A stretch of 64,000 bases of DNA, taken from NCBI GenBank assembly GCA_964559125.1, contig CAZLGW010000024.1, positions 1 through 64,000 on the forward strand, read 5' to 3'. How positions within the stretch are numbered: the first letter of the stretch is position 1; each line of letters starts with the position of its first letter. The notes under the pieces are model-generated. The model saw only the letters and a list, made by a program, of their open reading frames with translations. It did no database searches and was not told the origin of the DNA. Both the position numbers and the translations under genes were made by a program. Shown here one piece after another: positions 7,996 to 16,365 of this stretch. Origin of the DNA: Ravibacter sp964559125 (GTDB lineage: Bacteria; Bacteroidota; Bacteroidia; Cytophagales; Spirosomataceae).

Positions 7996-8297
7996 GAAGA
8001 CGCATTAACCGACTTCCACTCATCCAATTCACTATCAATGAAGTGATTGATCATTACCGAGTAAATACTTTCTATCAGGTCTTCCGAAGCCTGATATTGA
8101 ACAGCCAGCGCCTTTTTGCTTTTGATCACCTCAGACACCCGGCCTGCATCTCTGACTGCGGTCTCGGAAGTTTTGAATGCTGGGGCTCTTTTTACATACT
8201 TTCCTCTTTCCGCTATTAGCCTGACAATTTCATTGTCGATGAGGTCAATAGCACTTCTGACTTCCCCGATATTCTGACATGCTTCAGGTGATTTCAC
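7992..8297 (-). CDS. PchB-like chorismate mutase/isochorismate pyruvate-lyase family protein
   Basis: The 101-residue helical protein starts at GTG and belongs to the AroQ chorismate mutase fold. The pattern EVRSAIDLIDNEIVRLIAE, then KYVKRA, then FKTSE, then a C-terminal NHFIDSELDEW, is that of the PchB subgroup. Arg14, Arg31 and Lys42 stand at the positions of the active-site residues of Pseudomonas PchB, including the loop Lys42 that separates PchB from housekeeping mutases. PchB splits isochorismate into salicylate and pyruvate. No isochorismate synthase or salicylate-activating enzyme is nearby, so salicylate production is not established. Stop and start overlap with the FMO-like gene (ATGA). 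This could instead be an accessory chorismate mutase. Confidence 0.75.
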   Translation of the reverse strand: MKSPEACQNIGEVRSAIDLIDNEIVRLIAERGKYVKRAPAFKTSETAVRDAGRVSEVIKSKKALAVQYQASEDLIESIYSVMINHFIDSELDEWKSVNASS

Positions 8298-8336
8298 AGG
8301 ATACTCTTTAATAGTGAAAAGAATTTATGCAGGCTG

Positions 8337-8447
8337 TCAAAACCTCTCATTTTCGACTTTGTGCATAAAATATGCGCTGGAGATTCCCAGGGACAGGCCG
8401 ATGAATAGGGTGGCTATGCTTTTTAGAAATACTATAACAGATCTCAT
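8337..8447 (-). CDS. Possible 36-aa single-helix membrane peptide
   Basis: A short frame upstream of the PchB-like gene encodes one hydrophobic helix (IVFLKSIATLFIGLSLGISS) with a short charged tail. It is in the same orientation and ends 39 bases before the GTG start of the next gene. It could be a real small protein or a chance ORF. There is no family match by eye. Confidence 0.3.
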   Translation of the reverse strand: MRSVIVFLKSIATLFIGLSLGISSAYFMHKVENERF

Positions 8448-8486
8448 ATATAATTAAGATTAAGGTGATAGGCCAAAGGCACGCAA

Positions 8487-8885
8487 TCAATTCACTGCCG
8501 TCGCCAGCAGCTCCGAACCTAATTTATGCAGCGCTTCCTCAATTTTTCTTCTCCTTTCAGGTCTCGGATGTTTTAAACCCATAGCATAATGATGAATCAA
8601 TTTCGTATTAATGCCAGTCAGCTTCCCGATAGCCGGAGGGGTGATAATACCTTTGTATGCTTCCAACAAAGTGGCTATATCATATTCCCAGACAATTTTA
8701 TATTCTCCTTTTATAACATCCGGCCAGGTCTCAGCGGGATTATATTCTTTAAACAACCGGATTGATTCCAGGAAAGACTCTTTTGCTTCCCTGACATCCA
8801 CACCTTCGCCATAAATATAAGGCATGTCAGAAATAGCCGAATATAAATCTTTCCCTTTAGCGATTTTAACTTTAATGGTTTCCAT
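8487..8885 (-). CDS. Orphan HicB-family antitoxin-like regulator
   Basis: The 132-residue protein has a HicB-like partial RNase H fold at residues 1-65 (KVKIAKGKDLYSAISDMPYI, then DVREAKESFLESI). A C-terminal helix-turn-helix follows at about 88-125 (PPAIGKLTGINTKLIHHYAM, then RPERRRKIEEAL). This layout is common in Bacteroidota, where such proteins serve as DNA-binding regulators or antitoxins. No hicA-type dsRNA-binding toxin of about 60 residues is visible on either side, so it is an orphan. A strong promoter-like element lies 28 bases upstream of the start. Confidence 0.7.
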   Translation of the reverse strand: METIKVKIAKGKDLYSAISDMPYIYGEGVDVREAKESFLESIRLFKEYNPAETWPDVIKGEYKIVWEYDIATLLEAYKGIITPPAIGKLTGINTKLIHHYAMGLKHPRPERRRKIEEALHKLGSELLATAVN

Positions 8886-8912
8886 AAGCCGTCATTTTTT
8901 GGGGAGGGCAAT

Positions 8913-8920
8913 CAAAGATA
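8913..8920 (-). promoter_or_regulatory. Promoter of the HicB-like gene
   Basis: TATCTTTG on the minus strand matches the -7 consensus exactly. A TTGG element 18 bases upstream stands at the -33 position. The box ends 27 bases before the start codon. A plus-strand TACCTTTG at 8931-8938 lies back to back with it, so this short stretch may be a divergent promoter pair that the HicB-like protein itself binds. Confidence 0.55.
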
Positions 8921-8930
8921 ACTATTTAAC

Positions 8931-8938
8931 TACCTTTG
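8931..8938 (+). promoter_or_regulatory. Candidate -7 box for the decayed YCII gene
   Basis: TACCTTTG fits TAnnTTTG and points toward the YCII remnant starting at 9031. No TTTG is seen at the right spacing upstream, so support is the box alone. Confidence 0.35.
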
Positions 8939-9030
8939 CCAAGGACACTTCCAAAAAATACCTTCCCAACCATGTCCCCATTCCCCCTCCCCGATCGTCA
9001 TTACCGCATAACCATCAAATTCCCAATCAA

Positions 9031-9219
9031 ATGAAAGAATTCGCATTGATCTTCAGGCTACAGGACATCTCCGATTTCAAGCCGTCACCCGCGCAGATGC
9101 AGGAGCGGATGAACTGGCTGGCGAGTATCGTAACCGACGGCCCCATCAGACACTTCTCCCTCACCTGTTCAGGCAGGCTATTAAACTTACCAGGTCCAGA
9201 TCGGAAAAGCAGACGTTGA
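9031..9219 (+). pseudogene. Truncated YCII-like protein
   Basis: The first 33 residues (MKEFALIFRLQDI, then FKPSPAQMQERMNWLASI) match the start of YCII-related proteins, which are normally about 95-120 residues. After LASI the sequence loses the family pattern and stops at residue 62. A second frame nearby keeps a short plausible piece (VQIGKADVDK, around 9193-9222), so at least one frameshift and probably a deletion have occurred. The gene is likely dead. Confidence 0.5.
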
Positions 9220-9339
9220 CAAGAGAAATGGAACACCTTAAACTAAATTTTCCCACCATTCAGTAAAACACTATCCCCGCTTTGCACCTGCGATAATTTA
9301 ATTGTTTAATTTTCAGAAACATACTCAACGTGGATAGTT

Positions 9340-12123
9340 ATGAAAAGATACAAACTTTTAGCCTGGCTGTTCTTTCTGACAGTCACTGCAATTTCTCAAC
9401 CCGCAACGTTTACGTCCCGGGGAGTCGGGGGCGGAGGTGCCCTGTTTTCTCCATCCGTTAATCCGGCCGATCACAGCGAGTTCTATATCTCATGCGACAT
9501 GAGCGAGCTCTTTCATTCCGGTGATTTCGGTGAAAGTTACACGCAGGTTCATTTCTCGCAGTTCACCGGCGGACCGGTTTCAAAGGTAAATTTTACCACC
9601 ACAACCGGCTTACTCTTTTCGCTAAGCTATTTCAACGACATACCAACCCCCGTCAGGAGTACCGATAACGGGGTGACATGGTCGGTGCTGCCCGGTAACC
9701 CGGATAATAGTGAAACGTGTTATTCTTTTTCAGTCGACTACCACCAACCGGAACGTATGGTTCTGAGCCATTATAATCAACTGTTTTTTTCATCCAATGG
9801 CGGCAATTCGTTTACCCTGATCCACAACGCCGCCAATTCCGGTTCGGGAATTGTGGTAGGGGGAGTTTTTTACGACGAAGACCACATTTATATAGGTACC
9901 AACGACGGCCTGCTGGTTTCTGACAACGGTGGAAGTACGTGGACAATCGCTTTGGTTCCCGGTATCCCGGCTGCCCAGGGGATATGGAGCTTTACCGGTG
10001 CAAAGCAGGGCGGCGTCACCCGGTTTTTTTGTATCACCGGCAATAAAAGCGATATCTACGCAGGCATGCCCGGCTCCGATTACTGGGATTTCTTTAAAGG
10101 GCTCTACAGCTACGACGTAGAAAGCAGCGGGTGGATTGCCCGGCAGGAAGGTATTACGTCGGGTGTAGACTTCCCTATGTTTATCGATATGGCCGAAAAT
10201 GACATCCAGAGGGTTTATATTGCCGGAAGCAACAACCTGGGAGAACCTGTTGTGATGAAATCAACGAATGCCGGCACTGCGTGGGCTCATGTCTTTTTAG
10301 CGGCAGGCAACAGCAATATCACGACCGGATGGAGCGGCAGTGGCGGCGACAGGGGCTGGAGCTATGGGGAATGTCCGTTTGGTTTCGAAGTGGCAGCCAA
10401 CAATGCCGATGTCCTGCTGTTTACTGATTATGGGTTCTGTCACACGTCTGCCGACGGTGGTGCGTCATGGTCACAGGCCTATGTGAGCAAAACCAGTGAA
10501 AACCCCGCCGGTTCCAATACGCCCCAAAAGAAAAGCTATAATAGTATAGGGCTGGAAAACACCAGTTCCTGGCAATTGCACTGGTCGGATGCTAATACCA
10601 TGTGGGCCTGCTTTTCCGATATCAGGGGTATCAGGAGTACGGATGCAGGAAAAACATGGTCGTTTAATTACACCGGCCACATTGCCAATACGAGCTACCG
10701 GGTGGTTCAGACCGTCGCCGGAACGCTGGTCGCCGCTACTTCCGGTGTTCATGATATGTACCAGAGTACCAGGCTTATGGACAATATCCTGGACGCTTCA
10801 GATGCAAACGGAAAGCTGATCTACTCCCACGACAACGGGCTTACCTGGCAAAATCTTCATGTGTTCAATCACCCGGTCTTCTGGATCGCGCTGGACCCCG
10901 GTAACCCTGAGCGTGCATATGCCAGCGTGATCCACTACGACGGCGGAAACGGGGTTGGCGGCGTTTATCGCTGCGACAACCTTTCGGCCCTCTCCTCCTC
11001 TACGTGGACATTACTGCCCGACCCTCCCGGAACCGAAAAGCACCCGGCCTCGCTAAACGTACTGGCGGACGGTACACTGGTAGCCAGCTATTCCGGGCGG
11101 CGCACATCGTCAGGCTTTACGCCAAGCTCCGGTGTTTTTACCTATAATCCGGCATCGGGTACATGGACTGACGTATCGCACGCAGGTATGCGCTACTGGA
11201 CCAAGGATGTGGTCATAGATCCGAACGACCCGGCACAGAATACCTGGTATGTGGGCGTATTCAGCGGATGGGGCGGGAACCCCAATGGATTGGGCGGGCT
11301 CTACAAAACCATCAACCGCGGTGCCTCCTGGCAGAAGCTTACGGGAAGCCTCCTCGATCGCGTCACTTCCTGTACCTTCAACCCTGAAAACCCTGACGAA
11401 TTGTATATCACCACCGAGGGGCAGGGACTATGGGTAAGCCAAAATATCAACGACGCCTCGCCCACCTTCTCACAGGTCAGTTCCTACCCTTTCCGTCAGC
11501 CGGAGCGCATCTTTTTTAATCCCTACGACATCAACGAAATGTGGGTAACCAGCTTCGGAAACGGTCTGAAGTTAGGGTTGATAGACGATACGTCTTTACC
11601 GGTAAGCCTGGCTTATTTTCAATCGCAGGTCCTGGAGGAAAAGATATGGTTGCAATGGGAAACTACCTCGGAAACCGGCTCAGACCGCTTTGAACTGGAA
11701 CGCTCCACCGATCCCCGGCACGGGTTCCAAACAATCGCACGTATTCCGGCCGGAGGCGACACCGCAGGTAGCTACAGCTATGCAGATACAAACGCCTTGC
11801 CTGAGATCAGCTACTATTACCGGCTGAAACAACTGGACCAGGATAATAATTATACTTATAGCAAAATAGTGCGCGTCAGGCTCTCGTCTGATAGCACGTT
11901 TGTGGTATATCCCAACCCTGCCTCCGATGAAATTATGATCCGGTCGAAAGAACCCATCCTGTCTGCCGAAATCGTCGATGCAAGGGGACAAACGGTGGTA
12001 AGAAAGGAGTATGCTGATTCCAGAGAGTCAAAAATCCCGGTTTCGGGCCTGGCTCCCGGGCTATATACTGTAAAGCTGGTAACCGGTACGGGAACTGTGA
12101 TGCGGAAGGTATGGTTGTATTAG
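9340..12123 (+). CDS. Secreted Asp-box (BNR) repeat protein with T9SS type A sorting domain
   Basis: A 927-residue exported protein. After a signal peptide (about 1-20, ending AISQP) come repeated Asp-box/BNR motifs of the form S-x-D-x-G-x-x-W: STDNGVTW, SDNGGSTW, SADGGASW, STDAGKTW and SHDNGLTW. These indicate one or two beta-propellers like those of GH74 xyloglucanases and sialidases. A beta-sandwich follows at about 750-840. The last 75 residues are a Por/T9SS type A domain (VYPNPASDEIMI, then GLAPGLYTVKL, ending KVWLY), which directs export through the type IX system and surface anchoring. The catalytic acids of GH74 cannot be placed with certainty, so enzyme activity is open. It stands alone, not in a polysaccharide utilisation locus. 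Confidence 0.85.
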   Translation: MKRYKLLAWLFFLTVTAISQPATFTSRGVGGGGALFSPSVNPADHSEFYISCDMSELFHSGDFGESYTQVHFSQFTGGPVSKVNFTTTTGLLFSLSYFNDIPTPVRSTDNGVTWSVLPGNPDNSETCYSFSVDYHQPERMVLSHYNQLFFSSNGGNSFTLIHNAANSGSGIVVGGVFYDEDHIYIGTNDGLLVSDNGGSTWTIALVPGIPAAQGIWSFTGAKQGGVTRFFCITGNKSDIYAGMPGSDYWDFFKGLYSYDVESSGWIARQEGITSGVDFPMFIDMAENDIQRVYIAGSNNLGEPVVMKSTNAGTAWAHVFLAAGNSNITTGWSGSGGDRGWSYGECPFGFEVAANNADVLLFTDYGFCHTSADGGASWSQAYVSKTSENPAGSNTPQKKSYNSIGLENTSSWQLHWSDANTMWACFSDIRGIRSTDAGKTWSFNYTGHIANTSYRVVQTVAGTLVAATSGVHDMYQSTRLMDNILDASDANGKLIYSHDNGLTWQNLHVFNHPVFWIALDPGNPERAYASVIHYDGGNGVGGVYRCDNLSALSSSTWTLLPDPPGTEKHPASLNVLADGTLVASYSGRRTSSGFTPSSGVFTYNPASGTWTDVSHAGMRYWTKDVVIDPNDPAQNTWYVGVFSGWGGNPNGLGGLYKTINRGASWQKLTGSLLDRVTSCTFNPENPDELYITTEGQGLWVSQNINDASPTFSQVSSYPFRQPERIFFNPYDINEMWVTSFGNGLKLGLIDDTSLPVSLAYFQSQVLEEKIWLQWETTSETGSDRFELERSTDPRHGFQTIARIPAGGDTAGSYSYADTNALPEISYYYRLKQLDQDNNYTYSKIVRVRLSSDSTFVVYPNPASDEIMIRSKEPILSAEIVDARGQTVVRKEYADSRESKIPVSGLAPGLYTVKLVTGTGTVMRKVWLY

Positions 12124-12147
12124 ACAGGAGTTAACGCCACCTTTTCT

Positions 12148-12843
12148 ATGATCAAAACCTTTGCAGAAAAAGTCATAGACTTCAACCGCGGGCTACGTTA
12201 CTCCGGCGAATTGCCGGAAGGTTTCCACGTACTCAACCCCTACCTGAACAACCCGGAAACCATGGAAGTCATGCAGCAGTTTTATCGAAAATACTACAAT
12301 GATTCCGGTCCGCGAAAATTCCTTATAGGCATCAATCCCAGCCGGCACGGGGCCGGAGTGACAGGTGTCCCGTTTACCGATACCAAGCGCCTGGACAGCG
12401 TCTGCGGGATCAAAATGACGTCGGCCTATACGCACGAGGTTTCTTCGGTCTTCGTATACGACATGATCGAAGCATATGGCGGCCCGCAGAGCTTTTATAG
12501 TGATATTTATATTAACTCCCCCTTCCCGCTGGCAATTCTCCGGCGCTCCAATGAGGGTAAATGGCTCAATGCCAACTACTATGACGATCCCGGCCTTTTT
12601 GATAAGGTCAAAGGATTTATGACAGAATCCCTGAAAAAGCACATCAGCCTTGGACTCGACACTTCGGAAGTATACATACTCGGTAAGAAAAATGCGGATT
12701 TTATCAGCAAGCTGAACCGCGAAGAAAAACTGTTCGACCGCCTGACAGTCCTGGAGCATCCGCGCTTTATCCAGCAATACAAATCGAAGAACAAGGCGCT
12801 GTATATCGATAAATATATAATGGCGTTAAAAGGGTTGTCATAA
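12148..12843 (+). CDS. SMUG2-type uracil-DNA glycosylase family protein
   Basis: A 231-residue protein of the uracil-DNA glycosylase superfamily, SMUG2 branch. It shows the active-site stretch FLIGINPSRHGAGVTGVPF (residues about 58-76) and the C-terminal loop EHPRFIQQY near 209-217, which takes the place of the minor-groove-wedge loop. Proteins of this family excise uracil or oxidised pyrimidines and start base excision repair. The gene begins 24 bases after the secreted Asp-box gene but is functionally unrelated. The SMUG2 subgroup is typical of Bacteroidota. Activity is inferred from the family. Confidence 0.85.
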   Translation: MIKTFAEKVIDFNRGLRYSGELPEGFHVLNPYLNNPETMEVMQQFYRKYYNDSGPRKFLIGINPSRHGAGVTGVPFTDTKRLDSVCGIKMTSAYTHEVSSVFVYDMIEAYGGPQSFYSDIYINSPFPLAILRRSNEGKWLNANYYDDPGLFDKVKGFMTESLKKHISLGLDTSEVYILGKKNADFISKLNREEKLFDRLTVLEHPRFIQQYKSKNKALYIDKYIMALKGLS

Positions 12844-12912
12844 AAATAACCTTTGCCAGTAGGGATTTAATCCAGGAAAGGAGTTTACCAGGCAAATAAT
12901 AATCTGGCCCGG

Positions 12913-13800
12913 ATGAACAAGATAGCGATATTTTTAACTCTGATACTTTTCGCTCTCGTATCGTGTAATGAGAATAAGACAGAAACTAACAAAATGGAAA
13001 CAGAAACGACAGATAAACTGACTTTTAGCAGTGGTTATTCCGACGTGAACGGGCTAAAGATGTACTACGAAATTTATGGACAAGGGAAACCGCTTGTTTT
13101 AATTCACGGTGGCGGCTCTACAATTCAGTCCAACTTTGAAAAAGTTATTCCGTTGTTCGCAAAAAATCGAAAAGTAATTGCAGTTGAATTACAGGCACAT
13201 GGGCGAACAAGCGACCGAACCGCAGACTTAACATTTGAACAGGATGCAGACGACATTGCAACACTTCTTAAAAACTTAAACATTCACAAATCCGACTTTT
13301 TGGGATTTAGTAATGGCGGGACAACTACTCTGCAAATTGCCATTCGACACCCCGGAATAGTTGATAAAATTATTGTTGGTTCTACTCTTGCCAAACGGAA
13401 CGGGGTCCCCGGATGGTTTTGGGATTTCATGAAACAGGCAAAACTGGAAAATATGCCCGAACAACTGAAAGCTGCCTACAAACAAGTTGCACCCGACACA
13501 AGCGGCTTACAAGTAATGCACGACAAGGATGCAAATCGGATGGTAAATTTCAAGGATATTCCAGACGAGCAAATTAAATCTATTAAAGCACCTGCTTTAG
13601 TTATAATTGGTGACAAAGACGTTATTACGCCAGAACATGCCATTGAATTGCACAGACAAATTGCCAATTCTGAATTAGCAATAATTCCAGGCGGACACGG
13701 AGAATATATTGGAGAAATCACAACAATAAAACCCGACACAAAAGAAAGTGAGTTTGCTGTTCCGATAATAGAAAAATTTTTAAACAAACAGAAAGAATAA
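12913..13800 (+). CDS. Alpha/beta hydrolase lipoprotein, AT-rich
   Basis: A 295-residue alpha/beta-fold hydrolase with a lipoprotein signal (lipobox LVSC, Cys18), so it is probably anchored in an envelope membrane. The catalytic triad is visible: nucleophile Ser133 in GFSNGG, acid Asp236 in GDKD, and His262 in GGHGE. The oxyanion motif is HGGG at 65-68. Codon use is clearly richer in A/T than the neighbours (many aaa, att and aat codons), which suggests arrival from a lower-GC relative. The substrate is unknown. It is not in an obvious operon: the gene before it ends 69 bases upstream. Confidence 0.8.
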   Translation: MNKIAIFLTLILFALVSCNENKTETNKMETETTDKLTFSSGYSDVNGLKMYYEIYGQGKPLVLIHGGGSTIQSNFEKVIPLFAKNRKVIAVELQAHGRTSDRTADLTFEQDADDIATLLKNLNIHKSDFLGFSNGGTTTLQIAIRHPGIVDKIIVGSTLAKRNGVPGWFWDFMKQAKLENMPEQLKAAYKQVAPDTSGLQVMHDKDANRMVNFKDIPDEQIKSIKAPALVIIGDKDVITPEHAIELHRQIANSELAIIPGGHGEYIGEITTIKPDTKESEFAVPIIEKFLNKQKE

Positions 13801-13901
13801 CCAACGAGCTACCAACAGGCAATTTCTATTTTGCCTTCCCCGAAGAAATCATGTCACCCCTCCGGGGTTTAATGACGGATTGTCAGAAATAATGAAATTC
13901 C

Positions 13902-13982
13902 ATGGCCTACAAGCTTTATGAGCTTCTCCAGACTCCAGCAGGAAAAAGCGTAATCAGGGAAAGCGGATATATTCCCAATTAA
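13902..13982 (+). pseudogene. Possible C-terminal fragment of a periplasmic binding protein (26 aa)
   Basis: A short frame reads LYELLQTPAGKSVIRESGYI, resembling the last helices of PstS-like or molybdate-like substrate-binding proteins (F-L-x-x-P-x-G-x-x-I-x-x-x-G-Y-x-P). The frame is closed upstream and nothing else of such a gene remains. It may be a relic or a chance match. Confidence 0.25.
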
Positions 13983-14004
13983 ATATGGACACTACCTGCT
14001 TACA

Positions 14005-15366
14005 TCAAGGCTCCCTCCCGATATGAACAGGCCAGATCTCTACCCTGCGGTTCCTGGATCTACTTTCTTCGCTGGCGTTTGAGGTCACTGGCCTCACCGG
14101 TCCGTATCCCTGTGTTAAAATCCGGCCGGGAGAAATATTTCTGCTCTCCAGTTCCTTTTTGATCTGGTTCACCCTGTGCCAGGAAAGCTCCACGTTCTTA
14201 TCGAAATCTCCCACATTGTCGGTATGGCCATCAAGCTTTACACCCAGATCGGGCCGGTCTTTCAGAAAGGTGACTACCAGCTCAAGTCCACTCGTAATAT
14301 CGCCGGTAAAAGCATCCTTCCCCTGTTCAAAAGCGAACACCGCCAACGGCGTCGTAAAGTGCTCCACTTCCAGCCGGATATTCTCCCTCAGGCTCCCCGA
14401 TTCCGAAACAGGCTCTATCTGCACCGCACGGGGCTTGTATCCTTTAGCATATACGTCGAGGCGGTAAGGGGTATTGGGCCTTACGAGCAGCCTGTAGTCT
14501 CCGCTCACCGCTTTATTGACAGACACAAGGGAATCTTCTCCTTTCTTGAGATGCAGCTCTGCACCACCCACGGGCTGGAGACTGCCCGAATCATAAATCC
14601 GGCCGGTTATGGCAACGTCGTCGGCATATGTCGATTCTTCTTCCGAAGCCGCGCTTTCCGCCGTACTGCCGGAGAAAATACTCCTCCAGAGATCCCTGTA
14701 CCTTCTTCTTACAAAAACCGGGTCTACTACCTCGTCATACACCCGGATATAAGCTACCGCTCCTTCGCTGGATTCATTGTTGACTACCAGGTCATCCTGG
14801 AAAAAATTCAATACCTGGCTCTTGCCTAATACGGCATTTTTCCCCTTATCCGGAAACTGGAGCTTCAGCTCTCCATCGATAAAGATCTGGATAATATCCT
14901 TTTTATGATCTCTTGTAAAAATGTAGTGGGTATACTTCTCGGCCCGCACCGAAGCGTTCTCTCCTACTGCGAAATTAAAGAAATTCACCTTTCCGTCTAA
15001 GATGTAACACCCGTTATCGGTGGTCCTGTTTTTGAAATCGAGTACCCGTCGCCAGCTGTCAAGATTCTTGAATTTAAAGAATATCTCGACGCTATAGGAC
15101 TTATCCAGGAAACCTTTAGCCAGGTTGTTGTCAAAGCTCAACCCCGAATTAGCGGAAAAATGATAGGCCAGTTTTACGTTTCCTTTCAGTTCCTTGATCG
15201 GGGCATCTTTTATTTCTCCTTTTTCCCCCAATATTCTGAGGGGCGGACCACCGTTTTCCACGGAATTAAACCCATTGCTGAAGTCATAGGTGTACCGGAG
15301 TTGCCCTCGGGCAAAAGATGTAATTAAAAGAAGAAGACAGCAAAGTTTCCACAACCTCCGGTTCAT
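14005..15366 (-). CDS. OmpA-family protein with LamG-like and carboxypeptidase-like domains
   Basis: A 453-residue envelope protein with a signal peptide (1-22, ending ARGQ). The middle has a LamG/concanavalin-like lectin fold (about 25-225; SYSVEIFFKF, FIDGELKLQF, AYIRVYDEVVD). A carboxypeptidase-regulatory-like beta-sandwich follows (about 250-330; ITGRIYDSGSLQPVGGAEL). The C-terminus is an OmpA peptidoglycan-binding domain (about 345-453; LDGHTDNVGDFDKNVELSWH, ending RNRRVEIWP). It probably links the outer membrane or surface glycans to the cell wall. The combination of a lectin-like fold with OmpA is unusual outside Bacteroidota. It is transcribed divergently from the DMT transporter. Confidence 0.85.
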   Translation of the reverse strand: MNRRLWKLCCLLLLITSFARGQLRYTYDFSNGFNSVENGGPPLRILGEKGEIKDAPIKELKGNVKLAYHFSANSGLSFDNNLAKGFLDKSYSVEIFFKFKNLDSWRRVLDFKNRTTDNGCYILDGKVNFFNFAVGENASVRAEKYTHYIFTRDHKKDIIQIFIDGELKLQFPDKGKNAVLGKSQVLNFFQDDLVVNNESSEGAVAYIRVYDEVVDPVFVRRRYRDLWRSIFSGSTAESAASEEESTYADDVAITGRIYDSGSLQPVGGAELHLKKGEDSLVSVNKAVSGDYRLLVRPNTPYRLDVYAKGYKPRAVQIEPVSESGSLRENIRLEVEHFTTPLAVFAFEQGKDAFTGDITSGLELVVTFLKDRPDLGVKLDGHTDNVGDFDKNVELSWHRVNQIKKELESRNISPGRILTQGYGPVRPVTSNASEESRSRNRRVEIWPVHIGREP

Positions 15367-15412
15367 GGCTTTAAAATTAGTAAAAGAAGCTCGCTGAAAG
15401 AAATCATATTGT

Positions 15413-15420
15413 TAATTTTG
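15413..15420 (+). promoter_or_regulatory. Candidate -7 box for the DMT transporter
   Basis: TAATTTTG fits TAnnTTTG and ends 20 bases before the TTG start at 15441. No good -33 TTTG is present. Confidence 0.4.
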
Positions 15421-15440
15421 GAGCCTGTCCGTCCGTCGTC

Positions 15441-16361
15441 TTGAAAAATATAGTTATAGGCCTGTTTTTTTCCCTTACCTGGGCATCTGCGTCCGTCGCC
15501 ACAAAATTCGGGCTGATCCACGGCGACCCTTTCATCCTTTCCAATATCCGCTTTGCGCTATCCGGAGGCTTTTTATTAATATTCACATATTTATTTAAAA
15601 AAGGTCCGGACTATCGTCTGCCTGAAGGCAAAGAATGGAAGCAACTGACCATTTTCGGTATTTTAAATACTGCATTGTTTCTGATGCTTTATGTATGGGG
15701 GATGAAGTACACTTCCGCCGGCATAGGTAGCCTGGCTGTTGCGACCAACTCGCTGTTTATCACGTTTTTATCTACTATATGGCTCGGGAAAAGACCTGGC
15801 AGACCCGACATAGCCGCGTTATTCCTCGGGATGACCGGCGTTGCGATAGCAGCCTATCCGCTTCTTGGAAACGGACAGACCTCCCCTCTTGGTATAACGC
15901 TACTTATGGCCAGCATGATTGTTGTCTCCTCCGCCAGTGTCTATTATGCTTCTATACAATGGAAACTACCCAGCCTGCTGCTGAATGGATGGCAGATTTT
16001 CATCGGGGCGCTTATTTTACTGCCTTTTACTTTTGTATTTGCCGATTTTGACAAGCACAGGTTCGATGCTACGTTCTGGAAATCGGTCCTGTGGCTGAGC
16101 TTTGCAGTTTCGGTGGTCTCGTTGGCGTGCTGGTTCTACCTTCTGAAAAGAGACACTATCAAAGCTTCTATGTGGCTCTTCCTTTGTCCTATTTCCGGGT
16201 TTTATTACGCATGGCTCCTGATGGACGAGCCCATTACTGCTTTCACCGTCGCCGGAACTCTCCTTGTTCTGCTCGGACTTATCATTTCCATCTCGGCAAA
16301 AACAAAAGGCCGGGGCAGGCGGGCCAGACAACCACCATCTCAAAAAGTAGATTTTGTGTAG
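15441..16361 (+). CDS. DMT-family (EamA) transporter
   Basis: A 306-residue inner-membrane protein with about ten helices arranged as two EamA repeats (residues about 3-135 and 148-290), as in drug/metabolite exporters such as RhaT- or YdcZ-like permeases. The start is a TTG codon, which gives the expected first helix (KNIVIGLFFSLTWASASVAT). The C-terminal tail is basic. It is likely an exporter of amino acids or other metabolites; the substrate cannot be deduced. It converges with the PdeM gene, four bases apart. Confidence 0.85.
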   Translation: MKNIVIGLFFSLTWASASVATKFGLIHGDPFILSNIRFALSGGFLLIFTYLFKKGPDYRLPEGKEWKQLTIFGILNTALFLMLYVWGMKYTSAGIGSLAVATNSLFITFLSTIWLGKRPGRPDIAALFLGMTGVAIAAYPLLGNGQTSPLGITLLMASMIVVSSASVYYASIQWKLPSLLLNGWQIFIGALILLPFTFVFADFDKHRFDATFWKSVLWLSFAVSVVSLACWFYLLKRDTIKASMWLFLCPISGFYYAWLLMDEPITAFTVAGTLLVLLGLIISISAKTKGRGRRARQPPSQKVDFV

Positions 16362-16365
16362 AATA

